A stretch of DNA of 64,000 nucleotides from Vermamoeba vermiformis (Eukaryota; Tubulinea; Echinamoebida): assembly GCA_045837725.1 (NCBI GenBank), contig JBEWZL010000012.1, positions 124,001 to 188,000 on the forward strand, given 5' to 3'. Positions 11,930 through 27,005 of the stretch are shown one piece after another. Position 1 is the stretch's first letter, and each line of letters opens with the position of its first letter. A program made the translations under genes and the position numbers. The notes under the pieces were generated by a model, which was given only the letters and a program-made list of their open reading frames with translations, was not told the DNA's origin and did not search any database.

Positions 11930-13155
11930 TTATTTCTTGTTTAATTCGTCCAAAGCCTTCTTGAAACGACCGGCGTGAGATCTCTCAGCGCGAGCAAGAG
12001 TCTGGATAGGAATATTAGTTAATATGGGCACACATTGCATAGTATAATATAATTAGAATGTTTAGAATAAAAGGTAAGGCTGGATCCTAGCGAACGCTTA
12101 TTAATGCTCGTTACACAAGCTTTGTCAATAGAGTATTGAGCTAAAAGTATTATAATATATTCATTTAAATAGGAAGGCAAAAGAATAGACCTCAAATTTA
12201 ACTAAAGACATTGATAGAAGAAATTAAGTTGGGATTGCTGGATCGAGCGATGTTTTGAGAGTTCATTAAATAGTCGTATAGTATTATATATACACTCACC
12301 TCGAACCAATCAGCAATGTCGTCAAAGCCCTCTTCGCGTGCAGTGCGTGCATAGCCAGGGTACATGTCGGTGTACTCGTGGGTCTCGCCAGCAATAGCGG
12401 ACTTGAGGTTCAATTCGGTGGCGCCTGAAGGTAATATATGGTTAGTATTATAGTAAGTGATGTCAGTGGTGGTATTGTTAATCGAACGCAGATCAAGCAA
12501 CGTACCAAAAGGTTGATCGGTAGCGGGATCGCCAGCAGGAGCCAAGAAGTCCCTGCAAAGCTGTCAGTCGACGACATAGTATATTATATTTAATAGGCTT
12601 ACATATGACCAAAGGCGTGGCCGGTTTCACCTGTTCAAGTTAAATTTCAGCTACTTTGTCCAGATCTGGAAATAATAATTATAATTTGATACCAACCTTC
12701 AGCTGTAGCACGGAAAATGGAGGCAACGTCAGGGAGACCTTCAACGTCGGCTTTTTGGGCAAAGTAGTTGTATCTGGTAACACATCCGTCAATTTTAGGT
12801 CAGATTTCAAAAAAGAATCTTTTCAATATTCTATCAATCCCATAATATTATTAATAATATAGCACATCTATGTCTAACATAGTCGTCGGTCGCGCGATGT
12901 CACATTACCTTCTGTTAGCCTACAAAAAATTTTCAATTAATTACGTAATTGTTGTGGACGACTACAGCCCTATTAATTATCAATACATACCATAGACTCG
13001 CCAGCAAAAGCAGCGCGCAAATTTTCGTGGGTCTTGGAGCCCTTCAATTTAGTGGCATAGCTCTTCTTGCCTACCAAGGAGATAGAAGCAGATGTGGTCA
13101 AGAGAGTCTTCTTGCAAGCGAGCTTAGTCAATGAGGTAGCGACTTTAGCGAACAT
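11930..13155 (-). CDS. Rubrerythrin (no rubredoxin domain), probable mitochondrial form
   Basis: Di-iron peroxidase that reduces hydrogen peroxide. Seven exons (- strand): 12991-13155, 12909-12919 (an 11-nt micro-exon), 12697-12773, 12603-12630, 12506-12552, 12300-12424 and 11930-12001. They sum to 525 nt, or 174 residues. Ferritin-like ligand motifs are all present: AFAGES, RATAEGETGHAFGH, AIAGETHEYTDMYP and LARAERSHAGRFKKAL. The C-terminal rubredoxin Fe(Cys)4 module of classical rubrerythrin is absent. The first about 35 residues are Ser/Thr/Lys-rich, lack acidic residues and include KKSYAT, like a mitochondrial presequence (inference). Rubrerythrins are mainly prokaryotic or from anaerobic protists, so this may be an old lateral gene that has gained introns. 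It probably detoxifies peroxide in mitochondria. Confidence 0.92.
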
Positions 13156-13551
13156 TGTGGTGGTGTTTTGAAGCCGATCTGAAAGATGAATGAAGCGACG
13201 ACCAAATTTTCCTTTTCTGCGCATGGGCTGCCAGCAATGGTACGAAAAATTCCTATGGACGAGCACATAATGTTCAATAATAGCATTAACATGTATGTAC
13301 TATTTCCTTCCCATACAAAGGAGACGTTCGATCGTAGTTCCGAATCTCTAACACTTGCCAAGGATAATGAGATGACCACGTTATCGTGTTTATCATTACA
13401 ATTACTACGCTTCAGACAATGTGTTGAATGTCAACGCATTGCGCAGCACGAGTAATTGGATCTGTTTTCTGTTTCATTCACCAAAGCACTCAAACAACGA
13501 ATAGTGCTATTTATACAAGATATTTCATATATACAACCATATTCATCGGTT
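13156..13551. other. Rubrerythrin promoter region and BTB-gene 3' flank
   Basis: About 400 nt without a convincing gene. Two plus-strand open frames (13186-13455 and 13456-13728) lie here, but they run into the BTB gene antisense and show no domain or splice structure. Confidence 0.4.
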
Positions 13552-15029
13552 CTAAAAGTCGTAACTCCTCGTGATGACTTTGTGTTCCTCATTCTCCGAG
13601 CCACTGCTCTCCGCGTTGCGCTTCAGTTGCACTTTCATTGTAATTTTGTCCTGTTCATTCAGCATATTGATTTTTTTACTCTCTGCGCTGAGCGAACCGC
13701 TGATATAATTCGCATTCCAGTGAATTAGATCTTTGGCGTTCTTTGCAACACTAACCTTTGTCACCCAAGGTTTATGGCCCTTTAAAAACCTCCAAACACC
13801 AATGTCTGTTTTGCGCTTTCCTTGTGCAAAATATTTGCATTGAAACACACTTTAAGTTGTTAGTGTCATCGTCCTCGAATGAAAAATTAATATCACACTT
13901 ACACTATTCCAGTTTCAAATTCCAATTCCACAGTTCGGTTTCGAGCAGTCGAAATAAGATAAATGACTTCCCTGCTGAGGGATTCGCGTCCTCCGTCTGA
14001 TTTGGCCTTCATTTGCAGCTGTTGCAGCATGTAATCTGCCGGGAAAGCCTCAGAAGCGGATAGCAACGCGATGCTGCGTAGTGTGAGCTGTTGCAAGTTA
14101 ATTTTTTTGATTAATTTTGCTGCTAGCTCTTTTCGTTCTTTTTTCTCAGCATCACTGAGTTCTAGACCTGCTGCTAAAGTCCATTCAGACAAGAGCTCTG
14201 TCGATATATAAGGATGCGTATTGCCCCAGTATTTGATTATAAATTCAATGAAGGCACTGAATTCCTCTCCAATATTGAAGTCTGTTAATATTTCGGGCAA
14301 CACCAATCTGTAAAGTTAGTATTAGCTATAACAACATGTATTATTAGGACTTCGATCGACTAGGGTTGGTTTTTACGTACTCCATGACTTCCCACCAAGT
14401 ATGATCTGCCTGCATCCGTGATCTTTCAACGAACATACGAAACTGTTCAATCGTTTCGCTTGAATCACTTGCATTGATCACCAAGTGCTTCCACTCATCG
14501 ACTGCAATAGTCTTCAGGTCGTCTAGTTGCAGATAATCTGCGGCAGCCAGGAGGTCGATCGCTTCTTCAGCGGTGATGGCTGGTAACTCTTCAGTGTAGA
14601 GATATAGTAACACGAGCTCTAAGGTAGCTTTTGGTATGTTGTGAATGGTAACACATCCTTCCACGGCTTCTTTTCCACGCATATCTAGCATCTGAAATTG
14701 TTCCGGATCGTGAGTTTCATTTTGCCGAGGGTGGTTTCATTTCTTACCGCTTTCAAAAATAAGGATGCCTTATTATAAATTTGTGAACCTTCTTTTCGTG
14801 CTTCACGCCCTCTCCATCAAAAACAAAAATCGAGAAGTCTGAATTTGATGTTATTTAAAATCAATTCTTTTGCGAATGAGTTATTAAGTAAACTGAAGGA
14901 ACAGAAATTATTACTAAACTTACCGCTGCCATCTCCAGTAAGCAGCGCATTTTTGGAATGCTCTAATAGAAATTACTCAGTAAATCTATACACCGCGCCC
15001 CATGGTACCTTCTTACCTACAAGGCTCAT
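13552..15029 (-). CDS. BTB/POZ-domain protein, apparent 1-nt frameshift in exon 3
   Basis: Exons read in - direction: ATGAGCCTTGTAG at 15029, then exons ending near 14924, 14748, 14382, 13913 and 13552. The N-terminus gives GDGSDFSIFVFDGEGVK, then KVHKFIIRHPYF. The next exon continues AMLDMRGKEAVEG and LVLLYLYTEELPAITAEEAIDLLAAADYLQLDDL, a clear BTB fold. A longer C-terminal part (EFIIKYWGNTHPYIS, EKKERKELAAKL) is not recognised. To pass from HPYF to LKAM the frame must shift by one base at the five-A run (plus strand 14755-14759). As written, HPYF is followed directly by TGA. Either the base is missing in the assembly or the gene is a young pseudogene. The intact frames on both sides favour a sequence error. 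BTB proteins often serve cullin-3 ligases; no Kelch repeats are seen here. Confidence 0.75.
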
Positions 15030-15603
15030 GGCCAATAGGAATTTTTATTGGTTTAAATTAAGAATGTGATGTAACGAATAAATTGCGAAGTTCGTCTGGG
15101 CAGATGCAAAAAATTTGGCGCGGAATCAGCCTGGGCCGAGCCTGACTCCCCATTCAATTTTGTGCCAAAGATCGCGAACAGATCTTCTTATTTAACGTCT
15201 ATATTAAGAAAGAAGTAAATTTGAATCGCTCGCTTGACCTAGCTCGCTTGCTACGAAAAACAGGCAAATACAGATGAGCCAAGCTCAAACGAATCATGCT
15301 ACAAGTCGCTAGTTATTACGATCGTTGTCGTACAAATGCACGCTCATGTTAACAACGCACAGTGTTTGAAAGAGAATCCAGATGTAAGATTAATGCTAAA
15401 AAATCAGGAAAAATCTTGAGCAGATAATAATGCAACCGTTGCAATTCAATAAATTATGCGTAATTAAAGTGAATTATAGCAAAATTGTCAGGAAACGGAC
15501 GAGAACGGATGTGGTTTCCGGGATCTCACGGATCGACATAAAAACGAAAAAACTCAATAATGGACCAGCATACTAACAAACGCGTAACACTTCAAGTTGT
15601 ATC
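15030..15603. other. Divergent promoter region between BTB and ABCC genes
   Basis: About 570 nt of mixed composition between two divergently transcribed genes. No ORF, RNA gene or clear motif was recognised. Confidence 0.5.
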
Positions 15604-20626
<5,023 letters not shown>

Positions 20627-20975
20627 TTTTATAAAGAACTACTTGATTTATTGAAGAGTACTATATATCGTTGCATTACAACATAAGATCCAAACCAGAT
20701 GTAGTGACACTCAACGAACGCATGCAAAGCTTCGGTTAGAGGTGGAGTTATTGAGAAGCTTCTTTTCGTGTGTGCACAGCATACTCCTTCCTAATTAGGC
20801 AAAGAACCTGCGCTGATTCACACTTCGATCACGTGCCGGAATGTCAATGGAAGAATCGTACCCACGTGCCTGAAGCTACTCGAAGAATCGTCCCTATCAC
20901 TTTAAATAGAACCAACTTGCTTTTAATATCATTACAATACTCAGGAATATATTGGAAAGATATTACTACGCCCTA
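20627..20975 (+). other. Intergenic between ABCC and GST genes
   Basis: About 350 nt with the ABCC 3' region and the GST promoter. A short open frame (20770-20976) has no recognisable content. Nothing else seen. Confidence 0.5.
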
Positions 20976-21684
20976 ATGTCTCAATTGAAGCTGTTTGGAC
21001 TTCGCGGATCGACTTGCACCCGACGAGTGTTGGCTACTCTCGAAGAGATTAATATGCCCTATGAATTCGAGGCAGTATTCTTGGACACTATAAAGAGTCC
21101 TGAATATATAGCCAACAGACATCCATTGGGCAAGATCCCGGCCTTGCAAGATGGCAACGACTACCGCATCTACGAGTCTCGCGCAATAGTTCGTTATATT
21201 GCCTCGGCGTATGACAGGACAGGCACATTATATCCTAGTGACCCGAAAGTGCGAGGCATTATCGAGCAATGGATCTCCGTGGAACAGTGCTATTACAACG
21301 CGGCGGAAGATCTTGCGATTAACCTCATTTTTGCCAAAAGACGCGGCTTCCCCAGCGATGAAGCGAAGATAAAGGAAGCAGAAAAGCGTTTGGAACAAGT
21401 CCTGGCTGTCCTCGATGCTCATTTGGCTAAATCCAAATTTCTGGCGGGCGATACCTTCACTGTGGCTGGTAAGTCCATTAATAATTGCGTCAGTATATAA
21501 TAGTCTTTAACCAGTTCATATTTAATGCTCAGACATCGTCTACTTGCCTTACACGCACTTGGTACTTTCGGATCTTCCTCAATACGCGGAAGTATACGCC
21601 AAGCACGCGAATTTCATGCGTTGGTGGCAAGAGGTGTCGAGCAGACCTTCTTGGAAGAGGGCTTCTTCGCAGTCTGAATTCTAA
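20976..21684 (+). CDS. Glutathione S-transferase, phi/theta-like
   Basis: Conjugates glutathione to electrophiles in the cytosol. Two exons (20976-21468 and 21533-21684) give 214 residues, the usual GST length. N-terminal thioredoxin-like domain: QLKLFGLRGSTCTRRVLATL with the Ser/Thr region expected for the catalytic residue, then HPLGKIPALQDGN and YESRAIVRYIA (the glutathione-binding ESRAI motif). C-terminal helical domain: EQWISVEQCYYN, FLAGDTFTVADIVYLPY (the FxAGxxxTxAD N-capping box) and the RWWQEVSSRPSWKR end. An in-frame ATG lies at 20952, but MSQLKLFGL at 20976 matches where the family starts. Neighbouring ABCC transporter suggests a detoxification pair (inference). Confidence 0.93.
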
Positions 21685-22054
21685 ATCTCATTTCAGAGCT
21701 CGATTGCATCCATATCACTTGCTGTCAAAGAATAAACGTTTGTTCTCCGTAATGTTTCAAAATTCTGTTGAGACAACTTATTCTGTCATTAGGTTATTTT
21801 TGGGCCTGAATCAGGATTACATCTTGGGAAGGGTTAATTCTGGCGTCAAGTGTCCGGTATTAATCCAACTTCGTAACTGACGGACGAGTCGAATTCGCCA
21901 AATTTATTACTGCCTTCGTAATTTATCGAGAATGAATCAGTAATCGAAACTCTCAAATCCAGGTGAAGATCGGATCTCTGACCAGTCAGTTATCTCTCGA
22001 TAACTATCGTAGAGACTTTGTAAACGATAAGAATTTAACAGCTTGTCGATAAAT

Positions 22055-22090
22055 TTCCAATTTTAACGTTACTTCACACTAAAATTGGAA
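22055..22090. repeat. 11-bp inverted repeat, 14-nt loop
   Basis: Arms ttccaatttta and taaaattggaa are perfect reverse complements and could form a hairpin in RNA or DNA. It lies in intergenic DNA about 370 nt downstream of the GST stop. Function unknown. Confidence 0.7.
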
Positions 22091-22697
22091 TTTTCAAGCG
22101 TTGATTAAAAATTAAATATCTTGCGCGTTATATATTCAAGGTGTTGATTCTCTTGTAACCGTTAATCGGCCGTGGTGCTTGCATTACATCCTAAACAGCA
22201 CAGAATTTCAGTCAGTTTACTGTTTTTGGAATTTCTCCATCCGTACATAGGAAAAGACAGTTCTCTCAGAGGACCTGAATACCACAAAAATGCAAAAAAA
22301 GTGAAACTAGTATGGATTCTCTCCTTAATTCTATCTCGAAACCGTCTGAAGCAGAACTCGAATCGACGTGTCAGTGGCAGCAAGTTTGGTGTATTAATGC
22401 TAATAAGCCATTAATTACAGCGTTCAGATAGAAAGAGTCTGGCGTGCATGCGCTGGTTCACAACTATAAACTTTCTAGCTATTTTTAGGCTTAAACTGAA
22501 ATGTTTGTTGTGGATTTGACTTGTCAAAAAAACTCTATTTTATGCGCGACCGCCTAATAACGTTTCAGCGCATTATAAAGACTACATCTTGCTGTGACCG
22601 ATCATATTTCAAATGGACTGAAAGTGTCAGCGGAGAGTTTCTCCGACACGCAACTATTTATTGGCCGCCAACAACTTTTTTCATTCATTGTATTTGC

Positions 22698-22717
22698 GTT
22701 GAATATCAACACCACAC
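22698..22717 (+). promoter_or_regulatory. Shared 20-nt 5' element, copy 1
   Basis: gttgaatatcaacaccacac lies 20 nt before the ATG of the first Cys-rich surface protein. The same 20 bases lie 18 nt before the ATG of its paralogue. Flanking sequence differs, so the element seems conserved beyond the duplication. Could be an initiator, transcription-factor site or 5'-UTR control element. Confidence 0.6.
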
Positions 22718-22737
22718 TTCTCTAGTCAACAGCAGAC

Positions 22738-23583
22738 ATGAAAGCCATTGCTTTGATTCTCTTCGCTGCTCTCCTCGCCACTGCATCTGCTCAAGCAGGC
22801 GTTTTTGTTTACTCCATCTACTCCGAGTCAACTTGTCAACAAGCTAACTTGATTGGTATGGTTAGCGACATTGTTGCTGTAAGTATTTTGGCATTTCCAA
22901 GCCACATCCGTTCGTTTTCGGTAATATAAAGAATTTAAATTGACTCGATCCCCGTTCAGGATGCACCTTGCACTGCTTACTTGTGCGAACAGATTGGTAC
23001 TACCGGCCAATATAGAACTCTTGCGTGCTTGTCCGAGCCTGGCACTCCTCCCGCCAACTTCATCCAATGGAACCTGTTCAGCGACAACAATTGCACTACT
23101 TACACTAACTACTCTGCTGGTACGTCGACCAATCCATCCGTTGTTGCAATTCGAATGATTAACCTGTTGGACGTTCATGTCACGATTTACTAATTTCCTT
23201 TTTTAGTTATCCCCAACACTTGCGTTCAAGTCCGCGACGTTGGTGCAGTCAAGTTCCAAGCTTGCTCTGGCGGCAGCTTCACCCAGATCCAAGCCGCATC
23301 TGTCGCTGACTGCAACAGCAACACCAACACTGCTACTGTGAACGTCGACACTTCGCAGTGCGTGGATATGCAAGACGGCAAGACCTTTACCAAGGGTGTG
23401 TGCCCTGCTGGCAGCAACACTCCGACTGCTGCTCCTACATCCGGCAACACTCCATCTGCTGCTCCCACCAGCACTACTCCCTCGAGCACCACTCCTACTA
23501 AGGCCCCTACTAAGGCTAGCAGCGCTGCCACGACTGCTTTGAGCGTGTTGTCTCTCGCTGCCGGACTCGTTATCGCTCTCTAA
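22738..23583 (+). CDS. Secreted Cys-rich protein with mucin-like stalk and GPI-type tail, paralogue 1
   Basis: Three exons: 22738-22878, about 22962-23119 and about 23207-23583. Signal peptide MKAIALILFAALLATASAQA; Cys-rich globular part with paired motifs (STCQQANLIGMVSDIVA, CEQIGTTGQYRTLAC, NTCVQVRDVGAVKFQAC, SQCVDMQDGKTF); then a Thr/Pro/Ala/Ser-rich stalk (NTPTAAPTSGNTPSAAPT...); and a C-terminal hydrophobic tail (ALSVLSLAAGLVIAL) typical of a GPI-anchor signal. The layout recalls small GPI-anchored surface proteins of social amoebae such as ponticulin-like families, but I do not recognise the family with confidence. Likely a cell-surface protein. The next gene is a tandem paralogue. Confidence 0.85.
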
Positions 23584-23915
23584 GTCCTCCAGCTTTTTCA
23601 GTTGGATGCGATTCCTACTTCAACTGACGAGTTAATAAAAAGAACCATCGTTCATCAATAGTATATATTTTTCTAGATATAATATTGTTCGGCAGGCAGT
23701 TAGTTAATGGCTACCTACAGTACGCAAAATTTTAATGTTAGTCTAAAAATAGCTGCAATATGTACCGGTGATATTTACCTTCGTTTGTCCACGCATAGGG
23801 TAGCTATCTGCCTTAGCGATTGGTCCTGTCTGTTTTGGCTCACCACCTTATCGGACTTACTTGCCGACCAACGCTTAAAATTGTCGGTTAAAAAATTTTC
23901 AATCATTGTTTTGCC
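23584..23915 (+). other. Intergenic between the tandem surface-protein genes
   Basis: About 330 nt. Holds a polyadenylation-type aataaaa near 23633 and the second gene's promoter. A plus-strand open frame starting at 23707 overlaps the real gene in another frame and is ignored. Confidence 0.5.
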
Positions 23916-23935
23916 GTTGAATATCAACACCACAC
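23916..23935 (+). promoter_or_regulatory. Shared 20-nt 5' element, copy 2
   Basis: Second perfect copy of gttgaatatcaacaccacac, 18 nt before the ATG of the second Cys-rich paralogue. Position relative to the start is nearly the same as in copy 1. Confidence 0.6.
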
Positions 23936-23953
23936 CTCAAGTTACCCTACAAC

Positions 23954-24785
23954 ATGAAGGTCTCTGCTATCATCGTCTTCGCTGCTATCATTGCTTCTGC
24001 TTACGCCGCTGCTGGTATTGTCGAGTACACCATCTTCTCCGAGAGCACTTGCGCTCAAGGCAACTTGATTGGTATCGTTTCTGACATCGTAGCGGTAAGA
24101 CCTATATTTTTAACGTGTACCTCTGCTGTTTAAAATATTTTTTCTCATTTTTTTAATCTGATCAGGATGTTACCAACTGCGTTGGCGCTTACTGCGAGCA
24201 AATTGGTACTACCGGCCAATATAGAACCACTGCCTGCCTTACTACTCGCACTACTCCCCCCACCAACTTCATTCAATGGAACGTCTTCAGCGATAACACT
24301 TGCGCTACTGCTTCTAACTACTCCGCAAGTAAGTTGGCGCATCTGCAACGAATATTTTAATATTATAGATTTCTTAGCATTTTATATCCATTTCGTTTTA
24401 ATAAACCACTGCCACTCACCTTTCTTTTATTTAGTTGTCCCCAACACTTGCGTTCAAGTCCGCGACGTTGGTGCAGTCAAGTTCCAAACTTGCGCTAGCG
24501 GCAGCTTCACTTCAGACCCAAGCCGCGACTGTCGCTGACTGCAACAGCAACACCAACAGCATTACCTTGACCACCGACACTTCCAAGTGCGTGGATATGC
24601 AAGACGGCAAGACCTTCACCCAGGGTGTGTGCCCCGCTACCACCACTCCTGTTGCTGCTCCTACTGCTGGCTCTACTCCCACTAGTGCCAACACTCCTGT
24701 CAGAGCCCCTGCTAGAGCTAGCTCTGCTGCCTCCGCTGCTTTGAGCGTGTTGTCTCTCGCTGCTGGATTCGTTCTCGCTTTCTAA
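23954..24785 (+). CDS. Secreted Cys-rich GPI-type protein, paralogue 2, apparent +1 frameshift
   Basis: Tandem duplicate of the previous gene with the same three-exon plan: signal peptide MKVSAIIVFAAIIASAYA, then STCAQGNLIGIVSDIVA, CEQIGTTGQYRTTAC, NTCVQVRDVGAVKFQTC and KCVDMQDGKTFTQGVC, a stalk (PVAAPTAGSTPTSANTPVRAP) and a hydrophobic tail (ALSVLSLAAGFVLAF). In the last exon, around 24508-24515, the sequence has one extra base compared with paralogue 1 (acttcag against acccag in context SFTQIQAA). Read straight, the frame ends at a TGA about 20 codons early in the exon; the frame one base over matches paralogue 1 to the end. Either an assembly error or a recent loss of function. High conservation after the break argues that the break is recent or artefactual. 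Confidence 0.8.
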
Positions 24786-25055
24786 GCACTCAGAAGATAA
24801 TTACTGGTGTTCTTTATAATAGTATTCTTGTCTCATCGTCATATATAAAGCTGTATCGTTTGATTCGGCGAAAAACGTGCGTAACAGAGTGTTTGTACTG
24901 GATGTGGATTCGTTGATAATGAGTGCCAGTGTATTGCTACACCAACCGTACTTTAGCAAAGAGTTGATATGGTACGCCACGGCCTTGACTAATTTCAAGC
25001 AAGAATTGATGTGCGTCCGTTCGTTCATTTTTAAATCTCGATCAAACACTAAACG

Positions 25056-25894
25056 ATGCATCAACGGATTAATTTAGCATTAGTTGCGTTCATAGCACTT
25101 ATATTATATTGTTCCTCGGTCAAGTAAGTTACCTGCGGAATTGGAACTGCGGATTCGGAGATGGAATTGCTAATCCAACGTTGTAACTAGGGCGAGTGAT
25201 TACAGACAATATGAAAGAGATGGTATGTTATGTAATGTCACTAGATGCATTCCGTGCTTCGACACTGAAAAGGTAAGAATCAGTCAAATAGTGTGCAATC
25301 TGTCAAGAAAATTTCTGCTTCGTTGTTTATGCAATATAATCTATTATATAATTATACTAATATTATTACTATTTTTTGAAAACTAAGTAGTAATTTTTAA
25401 TTGACTTACAGCGAGAATCATTTTGTCAAGACACTGGATTTCGTGAGCAAGTCTCGTGCGTTGTGATAGACACTAAGAGATTAAACAATATGCCCATTGG
25501 ACAGCCTATTATCGCGGGCAAAGAAAGTTTGGACCACATGGTGCGCATCCACTATCAATCGTGTTCTATTGCTGCCGAGCAAGCAAAAACATTCATTTCA
25601 TTCGAAGTAAGTCTGAAAAATAGGTTCTATATTAATATAATAACAATACGACCCCAAAAATATTCATTAGTATCGATCATTCTACGTCAGATCTGATTTT
25701 ACTAGATCTCGCGTACTTCTAGATTTGTTATTAGACATTCTTTGTTCTTCCTATTACTAACACTTAATGCACCTTATTAGTTTGTCATGATGATCATCAT
25801 GGGCGGTGCGTTGTACATGGTCGTCAGTCGCAAGCGCAGCATTCAACGCCGAGCCGCTGAAGATCTGCAAAAACGATCCGAAGACATTGTGTAA
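25056..25894 (+). CDS. JTB-like type I membrane protein
   Basis: Four exons encode about 152 residues (human JTB is about 146). Signal peptide MHQRINLALVAFIALILYCSS; ectodomain with CNVTRCIPCFDTEKRESFC, TGFREQVSC and HYQSC, matching the JTB (jumping translocation breakpoint) cysteine pattern C-x-x-C...C...TG-x-x-x-x-V-x-C...SC; then FEFVMMIIMGGALYMVVSRKR, a single TM segment, and a basic cytoplasmic tail RRAAEDLQKRSEDIV, like the JTB tail. JTB is a small conserved membrane protein linked to mitochondria and cytokinesis in animals; its role here is unknown. Assignment rests on cysteine spacing and topology, so moderate confidence. Confidence 0.65.
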
Positions 25895-26120
25895 CAAGAC
25901 TAGGACACTAATAACTATGATGCCCATCGAAATGAAGCACTAACGCGTGATACAATTACATGTAAGCTCAATGAACAGTTGGCAGGTGCATTGAAGTGTC
26001 TAATGTAAATTAACTTGTAAATAAATCAAAAATTTTCCTGTAAATAAATTTGATAATTTTTTTGGCTATTAACGCCGCTAGTTGTATTTCCATTTGATGC
26101 ACTAGTACATTTATTATTCA

Positions 26121-26880
26121 TTACCAGTATGAACTCGTCCGTTGTTTCTTGATATATTCCACGAGTACTGCACGCTGTCGACACAGCCACTCAACTGCCT
26201 CTTGCGTACTCAAAATTGAATAGGAACTCAATCGCTTAGCGCCTTCCCATTCCCAGCCATACGCGTGTGCTCGGTGTGGTGAGTGCTTCGTTAAAAAAAG
26301 GTTCTTGCGCGGACACCAAATGAGTGAATCAGAAGCTATATATTATAAGGATTGTTATTCAATTGGCTTGTCGGATCCAAAATGAGACTCACAACCGGAA
26401 GGGAACACAGTGACAGGATACTCCTTGCAACGACGACAAGCCCGCTTAAGATTACTCGACACTATGTGTACTGGGAAATGATAGCGTGCGAAGTGTTCGG
26501 TTAGACGTAGTTTTAGCTGTGTTGGATCTTGTTCTGCCAAAATAATAGCAGCAATATCCGATTTAAAGGTATTAAAAGACGTGCCTATAATTATAAGGAA
26601 TATATTAATTAATTAACAAAGAATATCGACTGAACAGACATCGGAATTTAATTTTTGACATTTTCTAAAAATTGTATTTTAGGGAGCGAAGATCCAGTGA
26701 TGATTGGTACTTACGGGTTATTCGATGTTTAAATAAATATTTTACATTTAAATATGCGCCGTAGAATTTCTTATTTACGAGAGCAACTCGCCATAGATCC
26801 CAATCGACAGTGATATTTGGTTTGAATAGCGTTATTACGTGTAATATAAGCTCTATAGGCAAATCATTTAACGAAGCCAT
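26121..26880 (-). CDS. F-box-like protein with Cys motif
   Basis: Three exons on the minus strand, about 195 residues. The N-terminus MASLNDLPIELILHVITLF followed by WRVALVNKKFYGAY is F-box-like (LP-x-E-ll-x-I...W...VNK-f). F-box proteins usually recruit substrates to SCF ubiquitin ligases. The middle exon carries RACRRCKEYPVTVF and the last exon WCPRKNLFLTKHSP, with Cys/His residues that might bind a metal; no known substrate domain is seen. An in-frame ATG at 26910 would add ten residues. The TAA stop is at 26121-26123. Confidence 0.65.
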
Positions 26881-27005
26881 TAATTGATTGTGTTCGCACA
26901 AACTTTGCAACTATTTTTCAGATTCGTTTTGTTTTGTCTTAGACATTTTACTTTGGCCTAAAAGGGAGGCAATAAGCTCCCATAACAGTAATAATTAGAG
27001 TAATA

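Larger units (their letters stand above)
21685..22737. other. 1-kb intergenic stretch with short inverted repeat
   Basis: No gene supported. An 11-bp perfect inverted repeat (ttccaatttta at 22055-22065, taaaattggaa at 22080-22090, 14-nt loop) is present. An open frame at 22172-22414 has no domain or signal. The 3' end holds the promoter and 5' region of the next secreted-protein gene. Confidence 0.5.

Noticed and set aside
13186-13728. Two plus-strand open frames between rubrerythrin and the BTB gene
   Set aside because: No signal, domain or splice sites, and they overlap the BTB coding exons antisense.
22172-22414. 80-codon frame in the 1-kb gap after the GST gene
   Set aside because: No recognisable content; overlapping frames on both strands of similar length.
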